In this document: piece after piece, positions 33,523 to 41,692 of the stretch
Layout of the letters: each line of letters opens with the position of its first letter
Numbering within the stretch: position 1 is the stretch's first letter
Translations under genes and position numbers: made by a program
Assembly (NCBI GenBank): GCA_051251595.1
Contig: JBPOFA010000007.1
Span: 124,001-188,000 of the forward strand
Length of the DNA stretch: 64,000 bases
Reading direction: 5' to 3'
Origin: NORP110 sp051251595
Lineage (GTDB): Bacteria; Pseudomonadota; Alphaproteobacteria; Rhodobacterales; Rhodobacteraceae
Notes under the pieces: model-generated
What the model was told of the DNA's origin: nothing
The model's input: the letters and a program-made list of their open reading frames with translations, nothing else
Databases searched by the model: none

Positions 33523-33756
33523 ATGAGCGACATCGCAGATCGCGTTAAAAAGATCGTCGTCGAGCACCTGGGCGTAGAAGAAGACAAAGTTTCAGAATCA
33601 GCGTCTTTCATCGATGATCTTGGCGCTGACAGCCTTGACACCGTTGAACTTGTGATGGCGTTTGAAGAAGAATTCGGCATCGAAATTCCTGACGATGCTG
33701 CAGAAACTATTCAGACTTTTGGCGACGCTGTTGGGTTCATCACCAAAGCTTCCTAA
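33523..33756 (+). CDS. acpP: Acyl carrier protein
   Basis: A 77-residue acidic protein with the phosphopantetheine site LGADSLDTVELVM (Ser is the attachment residue) and the C-terminal EIPDDAAETIQTFGDAV helix. It carries growing acyl chains in the cytoplasm. GTGAGGAATTGAA precedes the ATG. It has its own candidate promoter and strong terminator, so it is probably made mostly as a single-gene transcript. Confidence 0.98.
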   Translation: MSDIADRVKKIVVEHLGVEEDKVSESASFIDDLGADSLDTVELVMAFEEEFGIEIPDDAAETIQTFGDAVGFITKAS

Positions 33757-33777
33757 GCTCTGATACAGCTTATTGCG

Positions 33778-33806
33778 ACGGCGCCCTTGGGCGCCGTTTT
33801 GCGTTT
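33778..33806 (+). terminator. Terminator of acpP
   Basis: The GC-rich palindrome ACGGCGCCC/GGGCGCCGT (33778-33797) is followed by TTTGCGTTTT. It starts 21 bases past the acpP stop. Confidence 0.85.
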
Positions 33807-33876
33807 TAGGGGCTGATTTGCGTTGAAAGGTCACTTTGTGCCCGATTGACGTCTGATGTGGTTTAAAAGGTGGGAC

Positions 33877-34257
33877 ATGGGGACATATACGCAAAACATG
33901 CTCATTGGTTTAGTTGTGGCGGTGCTGTTGCTTGGGTTTGCCTATATGGGCGGCCCAGTCGCCCTTGGGGCACATCCATGGTGGGGCTTTAAGGTGGGCT
34001 ATGTCGGGGTGCCGGTCGGTTTGGTGCTGTACCTGACCCAGCTGGCCTGGCGGGCCGGTTATGCCCCCAAAGCCGCGCTTTATGCCGTGTTTCTGTGCCT
34101 TGCAGCCTATCTGACATATCGCGGAAAAATCCAATTCGCGGCCTCTTATGCCGAAGATGCCGCGGCGGGGCGAATGTGGTTTTTCGGCTGGATTGCGGTA
34201 TTTGTGTTTGGGACCCTGTTCGTGACCCATATTTTCGGGCGAAGACGTGGGAAATAA
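33877..34257 (+). CDS. Small four-helix membrane protein between acpP and fabF
   Basis: 126 residues with about four membrane segments (near residues 8-28, 44-62, 67-83 and 101-120) and a basic end (FGRRRGK). I do not recognise the family. The ATG at 33877 has AGGTGG upstream; ATG 33856 would add seven residues. It sits between acpP and fabF, which are usually adjacent. No motif links it to fatty acid synthesis. Confidence 0.65.
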   Translation: MGTYTQNMLIGLVVAVLLLGFAYMGGPVALGAHPWWGFKVGYVGVPVGLVLYLTQLAWRAGYAPKAALYAVFLCLAAYLTYRGKIQFAASYAEDAAAGRMWFFGWIAVFVFGTLFVTHIFGRRRGK

Positions 34258-34375
34258 TTGACCCTTGATTGTGGTTTGGCAGGGATCGCCATGGAATGTC
34301 GCAGGGTGGTCTTGCCCATGCTGGCAACGACAAGGTATGAGTGCGGAACGTAAAGATTTGGGATAGGGGCAAAAT

Positions 34376-35638
34376 ATGCGTCGGGTTGTTGTTACGGGAC
34401 TGGGAATGGTTTCTCCGCTGGCATGCGGGGTCGAGGAAACATGGTCACGGCTGTTGGCCGGGAAATCGGCTGCGGCCACCATTCAAAGGTTCGATGCAAG
34501 TCATCTTGGCACCAATTACGCCTGTGAAGTTAAGAATGGCGACGGGTCCGACGGCACGTTCAACGCCGATGACTGGATGCTGCCCAAAGAACGGCGCAAG
34601 GTTGATGATTTTATCCTGTTCGGGATTGCTGCTGCTGAACAAGCTGTGCGCGATGCCAACTGGATGCCCGAGGATGAAGAAGATCGTTTACGCACCGGCG
34701 TGATGATTGGGTCCGGGATTGGTGGCCTGACCTCTATCGCCGAAACGGCTATTCTGCTCAAAGAACGCGGTCCGCGTCGCGTCAGCCCATTTTTCATTCC
34801 CGGCGCGTTGATCAACCTGATCAGCGGTCAGGTCTCTATCCGATATGGGTTTAAAGGGCCAAACCATGCGGTTGTGACCGCCTGTTCGACAGGGGCCCAC
34901 GCTATTGGTGATGCGTCCCGGCTGATTATGCTGGGCGATGCTGATGTGATGATTGCAGGTGGGGCCGAAAGCCCGATCTCGGAAATCGGGATTGCCGGGT
35001 TCAACGCCTGTAAGGCGCTGAGCACCAAACGCAGCGATGATCCTGAGGCCGCATCGCGCCCCTATGATGAGGACCGCGATGGTTTCGTCATGGGCGAGGG
35101 CGCTGGTGTTGTCGTCTTGGAAGAATATGAACACGCCGTGGCGCGTGGGGCAAAGATTTATGCTGAAATCGTCGGTTACGGCCTGTCTGGGGACGCCTAT
35201 CACATTACGGCACCTGCAGAAGATGGTGATGGTGGTTTCCGGTCTATGAAGGCCGCGTTAGAGCGCGCAGGCATTGCGCCTGGCGATGTGGATTATATCA
35301 ACGCCCACGGCACCTCGACCATGGCGGACACGATTGAACTGGGGGCTGTTGAGCGGCTGCTGGGGGACGCCGCATCCGGTGTGACCATGAGCTCTACCAA
35401 ATCGTCGACCGGCCATCTCTTGGGCGCTGCAGGCGCGGTAGAGGCTATTTTCTGTATCCTGGCGCTGCGCGATCAGGTTGCGCCGCCCACGATCAATCTG
35501 GACAATCCAGCCGTGACGCCGACGCTTGATTTGGCGCCGCACAAAAAACGCGACCGCAAGATTGACGTCGCGCTGTCCAACTCTTTCGGGTTTGGCGGCA
35601 CGAACGCATCTTTGGTTATGAAGAAGGTGGCGAATTAA
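34376..35638 (+). CDS. fabF: 3-oxoacyl-ACP synthase II
   Basis: A 420-residue condensing enzyme. The catalytic Cys is in VVTACSTGAHAIG, and the two His are in INAHGTSTMADTIE and STGHLLGAAGAVE. The end NSFGFGGTNASLV is classic. It elongates acyl-ACP with malonyl-ACP. TAATG overlap couples it to mltG, a common arrangement in this order. Confidence 0.98.
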   Translation: MRRVVVTGLGMVSPLACGVEETWSRLLAGKSAAATIQRFDASHLGTNYACEVKNGDGSDGTFNADDWMLPKERRKVDDFILFGIAAAEQAVRDANWMPEDEEDRLRTGVMIGSGIGGLTSIAETAILLKERGPRRVSPFFIPGALINLISGQVSIRYGFKGPNHAVVTACSTGAHAIGDASRLIMLGDADVMIAGGAESPISEIGIAGFNACKALSTKRSDDPEAASRPYDEDRDGFVMGEGAGVVVLEEYEHAVARGAKIYAEIVGYGLSGDAYHITAPAEDGDGGFRSMKAALERAGIAPGDVDYINAHGTSTMADTIELGAVERLLGDAASGVTMSSTKSSTGHLLGAAGAVEAIFCILALRDQVAPPTINLDNPAVTPTLDLAPHKKRDRKIDVALSNSFGFGGTNASLVMKKVAN

Positions 35639-36786
35639 TGTGGCGCAACATCGCGTCTAATGCCCTGACGTTGTTCGTGGTCATCCTTGTTGTTGTGGGT
35701 GGCGTCGTGGCTTGGGCCAAGAACCAGTATTCCGCCGCAGGCCCGCTAGAGACAGCGATTTGCCTGAACGTAGAGCGTGGCTCTAACATGGGGGCGGTGT
35801 CTGATACATTGGCCTCCGAAAACGCGATTACGTCGCCGTATATCTTTAAGACCGGGGCGAATTACGCCGAAAAGTCGCAATTGCTGAAAGCGGGCCGGTT
35901 TTTGGTGCCCTCTGGTGCCTCGATGGAAGAAATCGTTGACATCGTGACCCGGGGCGGGGCCAGCACATGTGGCACCAAGGTTATTTATCGGATCGGAATC
36001 ACAAGCGTCGTTGCAGAGGTTCTGGAACTGGACCCTGAAACGAACAGGTTTGTCGAACTGGCGGAATTTGCCCCGGCGGAGGATGCGGTGCCCGACGCCT
36101 ATGCAAGGGTGCGTGAACAGGCTGACACAGGCTATGAGATCCAGGTCGTGCCGGGGGCCACGGTGTGGCAAGTTGTCGAAGGGCTTAAATCGGCGGATTT
36201 CCTTGCCGGAGAGGTCACCGAATATCCAACAGAGGGCAGCCTTGCACCGGATTCCTACGAGGTATCTGTGGATCAAAGCAGGGGTGAATTGCTGGACCTG
36301 ATGGAGCAAAAGCAGTCTATTCGCTTGGAGGAGGCCTGGGCCAACCGGGCAGAGGGCTTGCCGCTTAAATCCAAAGAAGAGGCGCTGATACTTGCGTCGA
36401 TCGTGGAAAAGGAAACTGCGGTTGCGGATGAGCGGCGACAGGTGGCGAGTGTCTTTGAAAACCGCTTGAAGCGCGGGATGCGGTTGCAGACGGATCCCAC
36501 GGTGATTTACGGCGTCACGAAGGGGCAAGGCGTGCTGGGGCGCGGGTTGCGCCAAAGTGAGCTTCGCCGTGAAACCCCTTATAATACTTATGTTATTGAA
36601 GGTTTGCCGCCGACCCCGATTGCAAATCCGGGGTTGGAAAGCATTCAGGCCGCCGTGAACCCGGATACGACGCCTTATATCTTTTTCGTAGCGGACGGCA
36701 CGGGCGGCCATGCCTTTGCTGAAACGCTGGACGAGCATAACAAAAATGTTGCGGCCTGGCGCAAGATTGAAGCGTCAAGGAATTAG
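35638..36786 (+). CDS. mltG: Endolytic murein transglycosylase MltG
   Basis: 382 residues. One N-terminal membrane anchor (about residues 9-27), a LysM-like segment near SNMGAVSDTLASENAI, and the YceG domain with catalytic Glu in LASIVEKETAVADER and LQTDPTVIYG. MltG cuts nascent glycan strands in the periplasm and sets their length. It starts within the fabF stop codon. The C-terminus has HAFAETLDEHNKNVA, typical of the family. Confidence 0.96.
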   Translation: MWRNIASNALTLFVVILVVVGGVVAWAKNQYSAAGPLETAICLNVERGSNMGAVSDTLASENAITSPYIFKTGANYAEKSQLLKAGRFLVPSGASMEEIVDIVTRGGASTCGTKVIYRIGITSVVAEVLELDPETNRFVELAEFAPAEDAVPDAYARVREQADTGYEIQVVPGATVWQVVEGLKSADFLAGEVTEYPTEGSLAPDSYEVSVDQSRGELLDLMEQKQSIRLEEAWANRAEGLPLKSKEEALILASIVEKETAVADERRQVASVFENRLKRGMRLQTDPTVIYGVTKGQGVLGRGLRQSELRRETPYNTYVIEGLPPTPIANPGLESIQAAVNPDTTPYIFFVADGTGGHAFAETLDEHNKNVAAWRKIEASRN

Positions 36787-36813
36787 GGGCGCGGAGCACC
36801 GCACCCCTGATGT

Positions 36814-37128
36814 TTAGCCGGGCATTTGCATGATCTGACCCACATGCATCGTGCCGCCTGTGTCCAAGAAGGGGCAGGCCTGCGCGATGGCAATGGCGGC
36901 GTCGATGTCATCGGCGGACACGATGGTGTAGCCTGACATTGCATGGGGGGCGCCATCGGTGATACCTTGAGCTGTGACAGTCTTTGAGTTTCCCAATGGG
37001 TTGGCGGGTTCCACAGCCGCTTGGCCAAGCCCTGCGATCCATTCCATATATTTGGCCATATGGGCCTTACCTTCTTCTGGTGTCGCGGGGGGATTTCCGC
37101 CGTGATAGGCGAGGTAGAAATTTGGCAT
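36814..37128 (-). CDS. YCII-related (DGPF) family protein
   Basis: 104 residues with the YCII-like pattern MPNFYLAYHGG, a HMAKYMEWIAGLG helix, and a C-terminal GGTMHVGQIMQMPG. A GYTIVSADDIDAAIAIAQACPFL stretch holds the conserved core. Family members are small stress- or metabolism-related proteins of unclear chemistry. Third in an ArsR-SRPBCC-YciI set, 22 bases after the SRPBCC gene, and probably under ArsR control. Confidence 0.85.
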   Translation of the reverse strand: MPNFYLAYHGGNPPATPEEGKAHMAKYMEWIAGLGQAAVEPANPLGNSKTVTAQGITDGAPHAMSGYTIVSADDIDAAIAIAQACPFLDTGGTMHVGQIMQMPG

Positions 37129-37150
37129 GTTCTGTCCTTTTTTTGATTTT

Positions 37151-37588
37151 TCAGGGTCGTATTAGTAAATCTTCAAGTCGTCGTAGCGCTGAGTTCCAGC
37201 CCTTATTCATCATATCGGGGATGTATTCTGCGTTGAGGCCGGTTTGGGTTAGCTGAAAGTGGGTGCCGCCACTGCCGTTTGGCGATGTTTCAAATGTAAT
37301 TGTTGAAGTATCCATTGGCTCATCTCTTTCGTCCAAGAAACTAAGGGTGAACTCGACAGATTGGTTTGGCACAATGTGCAAGACTTGGCCGCCAACCTTT
37401 GCTGGGTGACCCTGTGGACCGACCATAATTGCGAACCATGGTCCGGGTTTAGACAAATCTAGATTGTGCTGAGTGATCTTTGTCCCTTCAGGTCCCCACC
37501 ACTGTAACAACATGTCAGTCTGTGTGATTACTTCAAAAACTTTTTCTGGAGCAGCACCAAATGTGCGTTCCATGTTCAGTGTTGCCAT
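37151..37588 (-). CDS. SRPBCC/AHSA1-family protein
   Basis: 145 residues. The start NMERTFGAAPEKVFEVITQTDMLLQWWGPEG and the end YIPDMMNKGWNSALRRLEDLL are typical of AHSA1-type START-like proteins, which form a hydrophobic ligand pocket. The ligand is unknown. Its ATG follows the ArsR stop by three bases. Pairs of ArsR regulator and SRPBCC protein are common in alphaproteobacteria. Confidence 0.9.
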   Translation of the reverse strand: MATLNMERTFGAAPEKVFEVITQTDMLLQWWGPEGTKITQHNLDLSKPGPWFAIMVGPQGHPAKVGGQVLHIVPNQSVEFTLSFLDERDEPMDTSTITFETSPNGSGGTHFQLTQTGLNAEYIPDMMNKGWNSALRRLEDLLIRP

Positions 37589-37591
37589 CGT

Positions 37592-37912
37592 TTACGATTC
37601 CTTTTGATCAAGGGTGGCCTGAAGTCGATCAAGGCTGCTGCCCCAGAATTCGCGGTAAGTCATAAGCCAATCGCTGACAGCTTGCATTGTGTCAGGGCGG
37701 ACGGAATACAGGCGGCGTTGTTTGTCGATGCGTTGGTCAATCAAACCTGCCTCTCTCAAGATTTTGAAATGACGTGACAAAGCGGGGGGTGAAATTTCCG
37801 CCACGTTTTGCAGATCGCCGGCGGAGAGTTCTCCTTGATTGAGTAATCGCTCGACAATGGCAAAACGTGTGGGATCACCCAGTGCAGAGAATGTTTGTAT
37901 TAGATCCGTCAT
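37592..37912 (-). CDS. ArsR-family transcriptional regulator
   Basis: 106 residues with the winged helix-turn-helix LGDPTRFAIVERLL, ISPPALSRHFKILREAGLI and RRLYSVRPDTM. No metal-binding Cys pair (the CVC motif of arsenic sensors) is present, so it probably senses a non-metal signal. It heads the trio and faces the GTA cluster across 226 AT-rich bases. Cytoplasmic dimeric DNA binder by family. Confidence 0.92.
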   Translation of the reverse strand: MTDLIQTFSALGDPTRFAIVERLLNQGELSAGDLQNVAEISPPALSRHFKILREAGLIDQRIDKQRRLYSVRPDTMQAVSDWLMTYREFWGSSLDRLQATLDQKES

Positions 37913-37921
37913 GGATACTTA

Positions 37922-37945
37922 TTAATTTTAAAAAAGGTTAATTAA
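37922..37945. promoter_or_regulatory. Cluster of TTAA half-sites upstream of arsR and the GTA
   Basis: Four TTAA elements occur in 24 bases (37922, 37928, 37938, 37942). CtrA recognises TTAA-N7-TTAA, but here the best spacing is N6, so this is only a weak CtrA-like candidate. Confidence 0.25.
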
Positions 37946-37972
37946 CAATAAGGAAAAATAAATATTGTAAAT

Positions 37973-37999
37973 TTCACAAATTTCTGTCCATTTTGTGAA
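37973..37999. promoter_or_regulatory. Dyad between arsR and the GTA cluster
   Basis: Perfect arms TTCACAAA and TTTGTGAA with 11 bases between. It lies 61 bases from the arsR start and 140 from g1, and could serve ArsR or a GTA activator. Confidence 0.5.
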
Positions 38000-38029
38000 C
38001 ACTGCGGACGCAACCTAAGGTAGAAAAAT

Positions 38030-38058
38030 TTGACTTTTGCATCCTGACATGATAGAAA
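38030..38058 (+). promoter_or_regulatory. Candidate promoter of the GTA cluster
   Basis: TTGACT, 17 bases, TAGAAA, 81 bases before the first GTA gene. Good -35 and a fair -10. Confidence 0.45.
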
Positions 38059-38138
38059 TCGGGACAAGCTAGAAGACGTGAAACACCGGTCGTGGGAACA
38101 CTTGAGGGCCGATTTCACATCGCTCGTGCGGAAAAAGC

Positions 38139-38486
38139 ATGAGAGGCGAATTACAACAAATGAGTTTGATTAAACCCGAGGGAAGTGACGGGAGCCCGGA
38201 TCCAGATTTGGTTCGGACGCGGGAGCATTATGAGAACGCGATCGATATGTTTCAGGTCATGACGCGAAATGCAGCGCGTGGTGAGCTGGGAACCGAAAGC
38301 GAAAATGCCAAGGCAATCAGGGGTCTTGGGTCTGCAACGCAATTGCTTTTCAGTGAGAAACAGAAAGTTGAAACAAGCCTTAACAAACAAGCCGGTGTCG
38401 TTGGCGGATACGCGATCGACTTTGATGCGGCAAGACGCGAGATCAGACGCCGAATGGCTTTGCTCCGCGCCGCAAGAGACGATTGA
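38139..38486 (+). CDS. GTA g1, small terminase-like protein
   Basis: 115 residues; mostly helical with ARRE, IRRRMALLRAARDD at the end. By position and size it is g1, which acts as small terminase (DNA recognition partner of TerL) in the R. capsulatus GTA. ATG 38139 has GGAAAAAG nearby; ATG 38160 is an alternative. It overlaps the start of the large terminase gene by about 60 bases. Confidence 0.8.
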   Translation: MRGELQQMSLIKPEGSDGSPDPDLVRTREHYENAIDMFQVMTRNAARGELGTESENAKAIRGLGSATQLLFSEKQKVETSLNKQAGVVGGYAIDFDAARREIRRRMALLRAARDD

Positions 38487-39783
38487 TGCGTTTCTGAATG
38501 ATCTCGATGAGGGAGCGCTTATGGCGCTTCCTTACCTTTTTGAGTTCTGGGCCATGTCCCATCAATTGCCACCAGAGGGCGAGTGGCGGTCCTGGGTGAT
38601 CCTGGGCGGGCGCGGGGCCGGCAAGACCCGGGCCGGGGCTGAATGGGTGCGCAGTCAGGTTGAGGGGTCCTTGCCCCTTGATCCTGGACGGGCGCGGCGC
38701 GTGGCGCTTGTGGGCGAAACCATAGAGCAGGTGCGCGAGGTCATGGTCTTTGGCGAGAGCGGGATATTAGCCTGTTCGCCGCCGGACCGTCGGCCGGTTT
38801 GGAACGGCACGCGGAAAATGCTGGAATGGCCCAATGGGGCAACGGCGCAGGTTTTTTCGGCCAGTTCGCCGGAATCTCTGCGCGGCCCGCAATTTGATGC
38901 GGCCTGGGTGGATGAGTTGGCCAAGTGGAAGAAGGCCGAGGAAACCTGGGACATGCTGCAATTCGGGTTGCGCTTGGGCGAGGACCCGCGCGTGGTGATC
39001 ACGACGACGCCGCGCAATGTTGGGGTGCTGAAGCGCATTCTTGCAACGGGGTCGACCGTGACGACCCATGCCCCAACCGAAGCGAACCGCGCTTTTCTGG
39101 CAGAGTCGTTTTTGGCTGAGGTTAAGGCGCGCTATGGCGGCACGCGTTTGGGGCGCCAAGAGCTGGATGGAGTGTTGCTGGATGATGCCGAGGGCGCGTT
39201 GTGGACGTCAACGGGTATTGAAGCAGCGCGTTGCGAAACCGCGCCGGAGTTTAGCCGGGTGGTTGTGGCGGTTGATCCGCCTGTGACGGGGCATTCGGGG
39301 TCTGATGAATGCGGCATCGTGGTGGTCGGCGTGGTGCAAGACGGGCCGCCGCGGGACTGGCTGGCGGTGGTGCTGGAAGACGCAAGCGTTTCTGCGGCAA
39401 CGCCATTGGTTTGGGCGCAAGCAGCGCTGGATGCGATGACGCGCCATGGGGCGGATCGGTTGGTGGCAGAGGTCAATCAGGGTGGCGATCTGGTAGAATC
39501 GGTGATCCGGCAGATTGATCCGCTGGTGCCCTATCGGGCGGTTCGGGCCTCTCGCGGCAAGATCGCGCGGGCAGAGCCTGTGGCGGCGCTTTATGAACAA
39601 GGGCGGGTTGCCCATCTGCGCGGGTTAGAGCTGTTGGAAGATCAGATGTGCCTGATGACGGCACGTGGGTACGAAGGCAAAGGCAGCCCGGATCGGGTGG
39701 ATGCGTTGGTCTGGGCGCTGCATGAGGCGATTCTGGACCCGGCATCCGGGTGGCAGCGCCCGAGGGTGCGTACGCTCGGGTAA
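38425..39783 (+). CDS. GTA g2, large terminase
   Basis: About 452 residues. The ATPase domain has Walker A LGGRGAGKTRAGAEW and Walker B-type DAAWVDELAKW. The C-terminal nuclease domain has VVVAVDPPV and DECGIVVVGV. TerL pumps and cuts DNA during headful packaging. The start is uncertain: family homology begins upstream of the g1 stop, so I chose ATG 38425, inside g1; ATG 38521 would lose a conserved segment. Ribosome site weak, so it probably depends on coupling to g1. Confidence 0.9.
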   Translation: MRQDARSDAEWLCSAPQETIDAFLNDLDEGALMALPYLFEFWAMSHQLPPEGEWRSWVILGGRGAGKTRAGAEWVRSQVEGSLPLDPGRARRVALVGETIEQVREVMVFGESGILACSPPDRRPVWNGTRKMLEWPNGATAQVFSASSPESLRGPQFDAAWVDELAKWKKAEETWDMLQFGLRLGEDPRVVITTTPRNVGVLKRILATGSTVTTHAPTEANRAFLAESFLAEVKARYGGTRLGRQELDGVLLDDAEGALWTSTGIEAARCETAPEFSRVVVAVDPPVTGHSGSDECGIVVVGVVQDGPPRDWLAVVLEDASVSAATPLVWAQAALDAMTRHGADRLVAEVNQGGDLVESVIRQIDPLVPYRAVRASRGKIARAEPVAALYEQGRVAHLRGLELLEDQMCLMTARGYEGKGSPDRVDALVWALHEAILDPASGWQRPRVRTLG

Positions 39784-39896
39784 AGGTTTGTTTTACCCCT
39801 TACGGTAAAACCAATCCAACGAAGATTTTACGAACAGACTGATGGGAACAGGGCAATCCGGGCCATGTTCGGGCAGCGGTTCTAGGAGACGAAAAT

Positions 39897-41072
39897 ATGG
39901 TTTTTGATTTCTTGCGGCGAGGCGCGACTGAGGTGCCAGAGGCCAAGGCCTCTGCCACGGGGCCGGTGATGGCCTGGGGTGGGTCCGGGCGTGTCGCGTG
40001 GAGCGCTCGGGACACGGTTTCACTGACCAAGACCGGGTTTTGCAACAATCCCGTTGGCTTTCGCGCCGTCAAACTGATCGCCGAGGCCGCATCGGCCCTG
40101 CCTTTGGTTCTTCAGGATCAGGACCGCCGTTTTGACGCGCATCCGGTCCTGTCGCTGATCGGGCGTCCTAACCCGTTGCAGGGGCGGGCCGAGCTGTTTG
40201 AATCGCTTTACGGGCAGATTTTGCTGTCCGGGGATGGTTATCTAGAGGCTGTGGGCGGTTTGGACGGGGTTCCAACAGAGCTGCATGTGCTGCGATCAGA
40301 ACGCATGTCGCTGGTGCCCGGGGCCGATGGTTGGCCAGTGGCCTATGAATATGCGGTTGGGGCGCGAAAGCACCGGTTTGCCGTGGGCGAAGGGGTTTCC
40401 CCGATCTGCCACATCAAGGCCTTTCACCCGCAGGATGACCATTACGGGTTTTCGCCGATGCAGGCGGCTGCAAGTTCGGTGGATGTGCATAATGCGGCCT
40501 CGCGCTGGTCCAAGGCGCTGCTGGACAACGCGGCGCGGCCCTCGGGGGCGATTGTGTATAAGGGCGCAGATGGGCAGGCGTCGATGACGTCGGATCAGTA
40601 TGATCGTTTGCTGGTGGAAATGGAAAGCCACCATCAGGGCGCGCGCAATGCCGGACGACCGATGCTGCTGGAAGGTGGGTTGGATTGGAAGCCCATGGGG
40701 TTCAGCCCGTCTGATATGGAGTTTCAAAAGACCAAAGAGGCCGCCGCGCGGGAAATCGCCCTGGCCTTTGGGGTGCCGCCGATGCTGTTGGGGATCCCAG
40801 GGGATGCGACTTATTCGAATTATCAAGAAGCCAACCGGGCGTTCTATCGCCTGACGGTGCTGCCCATGGCCACCCGTGTGAGTGCGGCCGTGTCCCATTG
40901 GTTGAGCGAGTTTCTGAATGAAACGGTCAGTTTGCAGCCGGATCTGGATCAGGTGCCCGCATTGGCGGCTGAACGTGATGCTCAGTGGCAGCGGGTGGCC
41001 GCGGCCGATTTTCTGAGTGACGCCGAAAAGCGGGCGTTGCTGGGGTTGCCAAAGGTGGCCGACGATGCGTGA
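39897..41072 (+). CDS. GTA g3, portal protein
   Basis: 391 residues of the HK97-type portal family: FCNNPVGFRAVKLIAEAASALPL near the start, then GYLEAVGG, LDNAARPSGAI, FGVPPMLLGIPGDATYSNYQEANRAFYR. It forms the ring through which DNA enters the capsid. GGAGACGAAAAT precedes the ATG. A 113-base gap separates it from g2. The next gene starts inside its 3' end. Confidence 0.95.
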   Translation: MVFDFLRRGATEVPEAKASATGPVMAWGGSGRVAWSARDTVSLTKTGFCNNPVGFRAVKLIAEAASALPLVLQDQDRRFDAHPVLSLIGRPNPLQGRAELFESLYGQILLSGDGYLEAVGGLDGVPTELHVLRSERMSLVPGADGWPVAYEYAVGARKHRFAVGEGVSPICHIKAFHPQDDHYGFSPMQAAASSVDVHNAASRWSKALLDNAARPSGAIVYKGADGQASMTSDQYDRLLVEMESHHQGARNAGRPMLLEGGLDWKPMGFSPSDMEFQKTKEAAAREIALAFGVPPMLLGIPGDATYSNYQEANRAFYRLTVLPMATRVSAAVSHWLSEFLNETVSLQPDLDQVPALAAERDAQWQRVAAADFLSDAEKRALLGLPKVADDA

Positions 41073-41106
41073 GGGCAAACAGAATGACAAAAAGGGAATG
41101 TCGGTG

Positions 41107-41664
41107 ATGGGTGATTTTCCGGGCGCGTTGGAACGCAAATTCGCAAGTCTCGAGGCTGGTTTGAATGTGACGGATGGCACCGTGATAGAGGGCTATGCCT
41201 CTTATTTCGGGAAGCGGGACACCGGGGGCGATGTTGTCATGCCGGGTGCATACACCAAGTCGCTGGCCGCGCTTGGCCAGGCGGGGCGACGTGTAAAGAT
41301 GTTGTGGCAGCATGATCCGGCCCAGCCGATTGGGATATGGGACGAGGTGCGCGAAGATGCGCAGGGGCTTTATGTCAAAGGGCGATTGCTGAGCGACGTT
41401 GAAAAAGGGCGCGAGGCGATGGCCTTGGTTGAGGCCGGCGCGATTGACGGATTGTCGATCGGCTATCGCACTGTCAAGGCGCAGAAAGATGGCAAAGGGC
41501 AGCGCTTGTTGTCCGAGCTGGAGCTGTGGGAAGTGTCGCTTGTGACCTTTCCGATGTTGTCCGAAGCACGGGTGGCCGCCAAGGGCGCGGATCTGGGCGA
41601 AGACGATGTTCGCGCACTGGCCGATATGTTCACCAAGGCGCGTCAGGCGCTGTGCCAGTTGTAA
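41107..41664 (+). CDS. GTA g4, HK97-type prohead protease
   Basis: About 185 residues. The U35-type signature is seen in IEGYASYFGKRDTGGDVVMPGAY, the His in KMLWQHDPAQPIG and the Ser in GAIDGLSIGYR. It trims capsid proteins during maturation. AAAGGGA lies before ATG 41107 (ATGs at 41098 and 41065 are alternatives). The small g3.5 gene usual between portal and protease is not found: only about 34 bases separate g3 from this start. Confidence 0.92.
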   Translation: MGDFPGALERKFASLEAGLNVTDGTVIEGYASYFGKRDTGGDVVMPGAYTKSLAALGQAGRRVKMLWQHDPAQPIGIWDEVREDAQGLYVKGRLLSDVEKGREAMALVEAGAIDGLSIGYRTVKAQKDGKGQRLLSELELWEVSLVTFPMLSEARVAAKGADLGEDDVRALADMFTKARQALCQL

Positions 41665-41692
41665 ACCACTGATCTAAATACAGGAAATAGAA

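Noticed and set aside
35746..36738. 330-codon minus-strand frame opposite mltG
   Set aside because: Fully antisense to an intact mltG; Arg/His-rich low-information sequence.
37922..37945. Full CtrA binding site
   Set aside because: TTAA spacing is 6, not 7 bases; kept only as a weak candidate.
40296..41180. Minus-strand frame across the portal and protease genes
   Set aside because: Shadow in the GTA cluster, Arg/His/Pro-rich.
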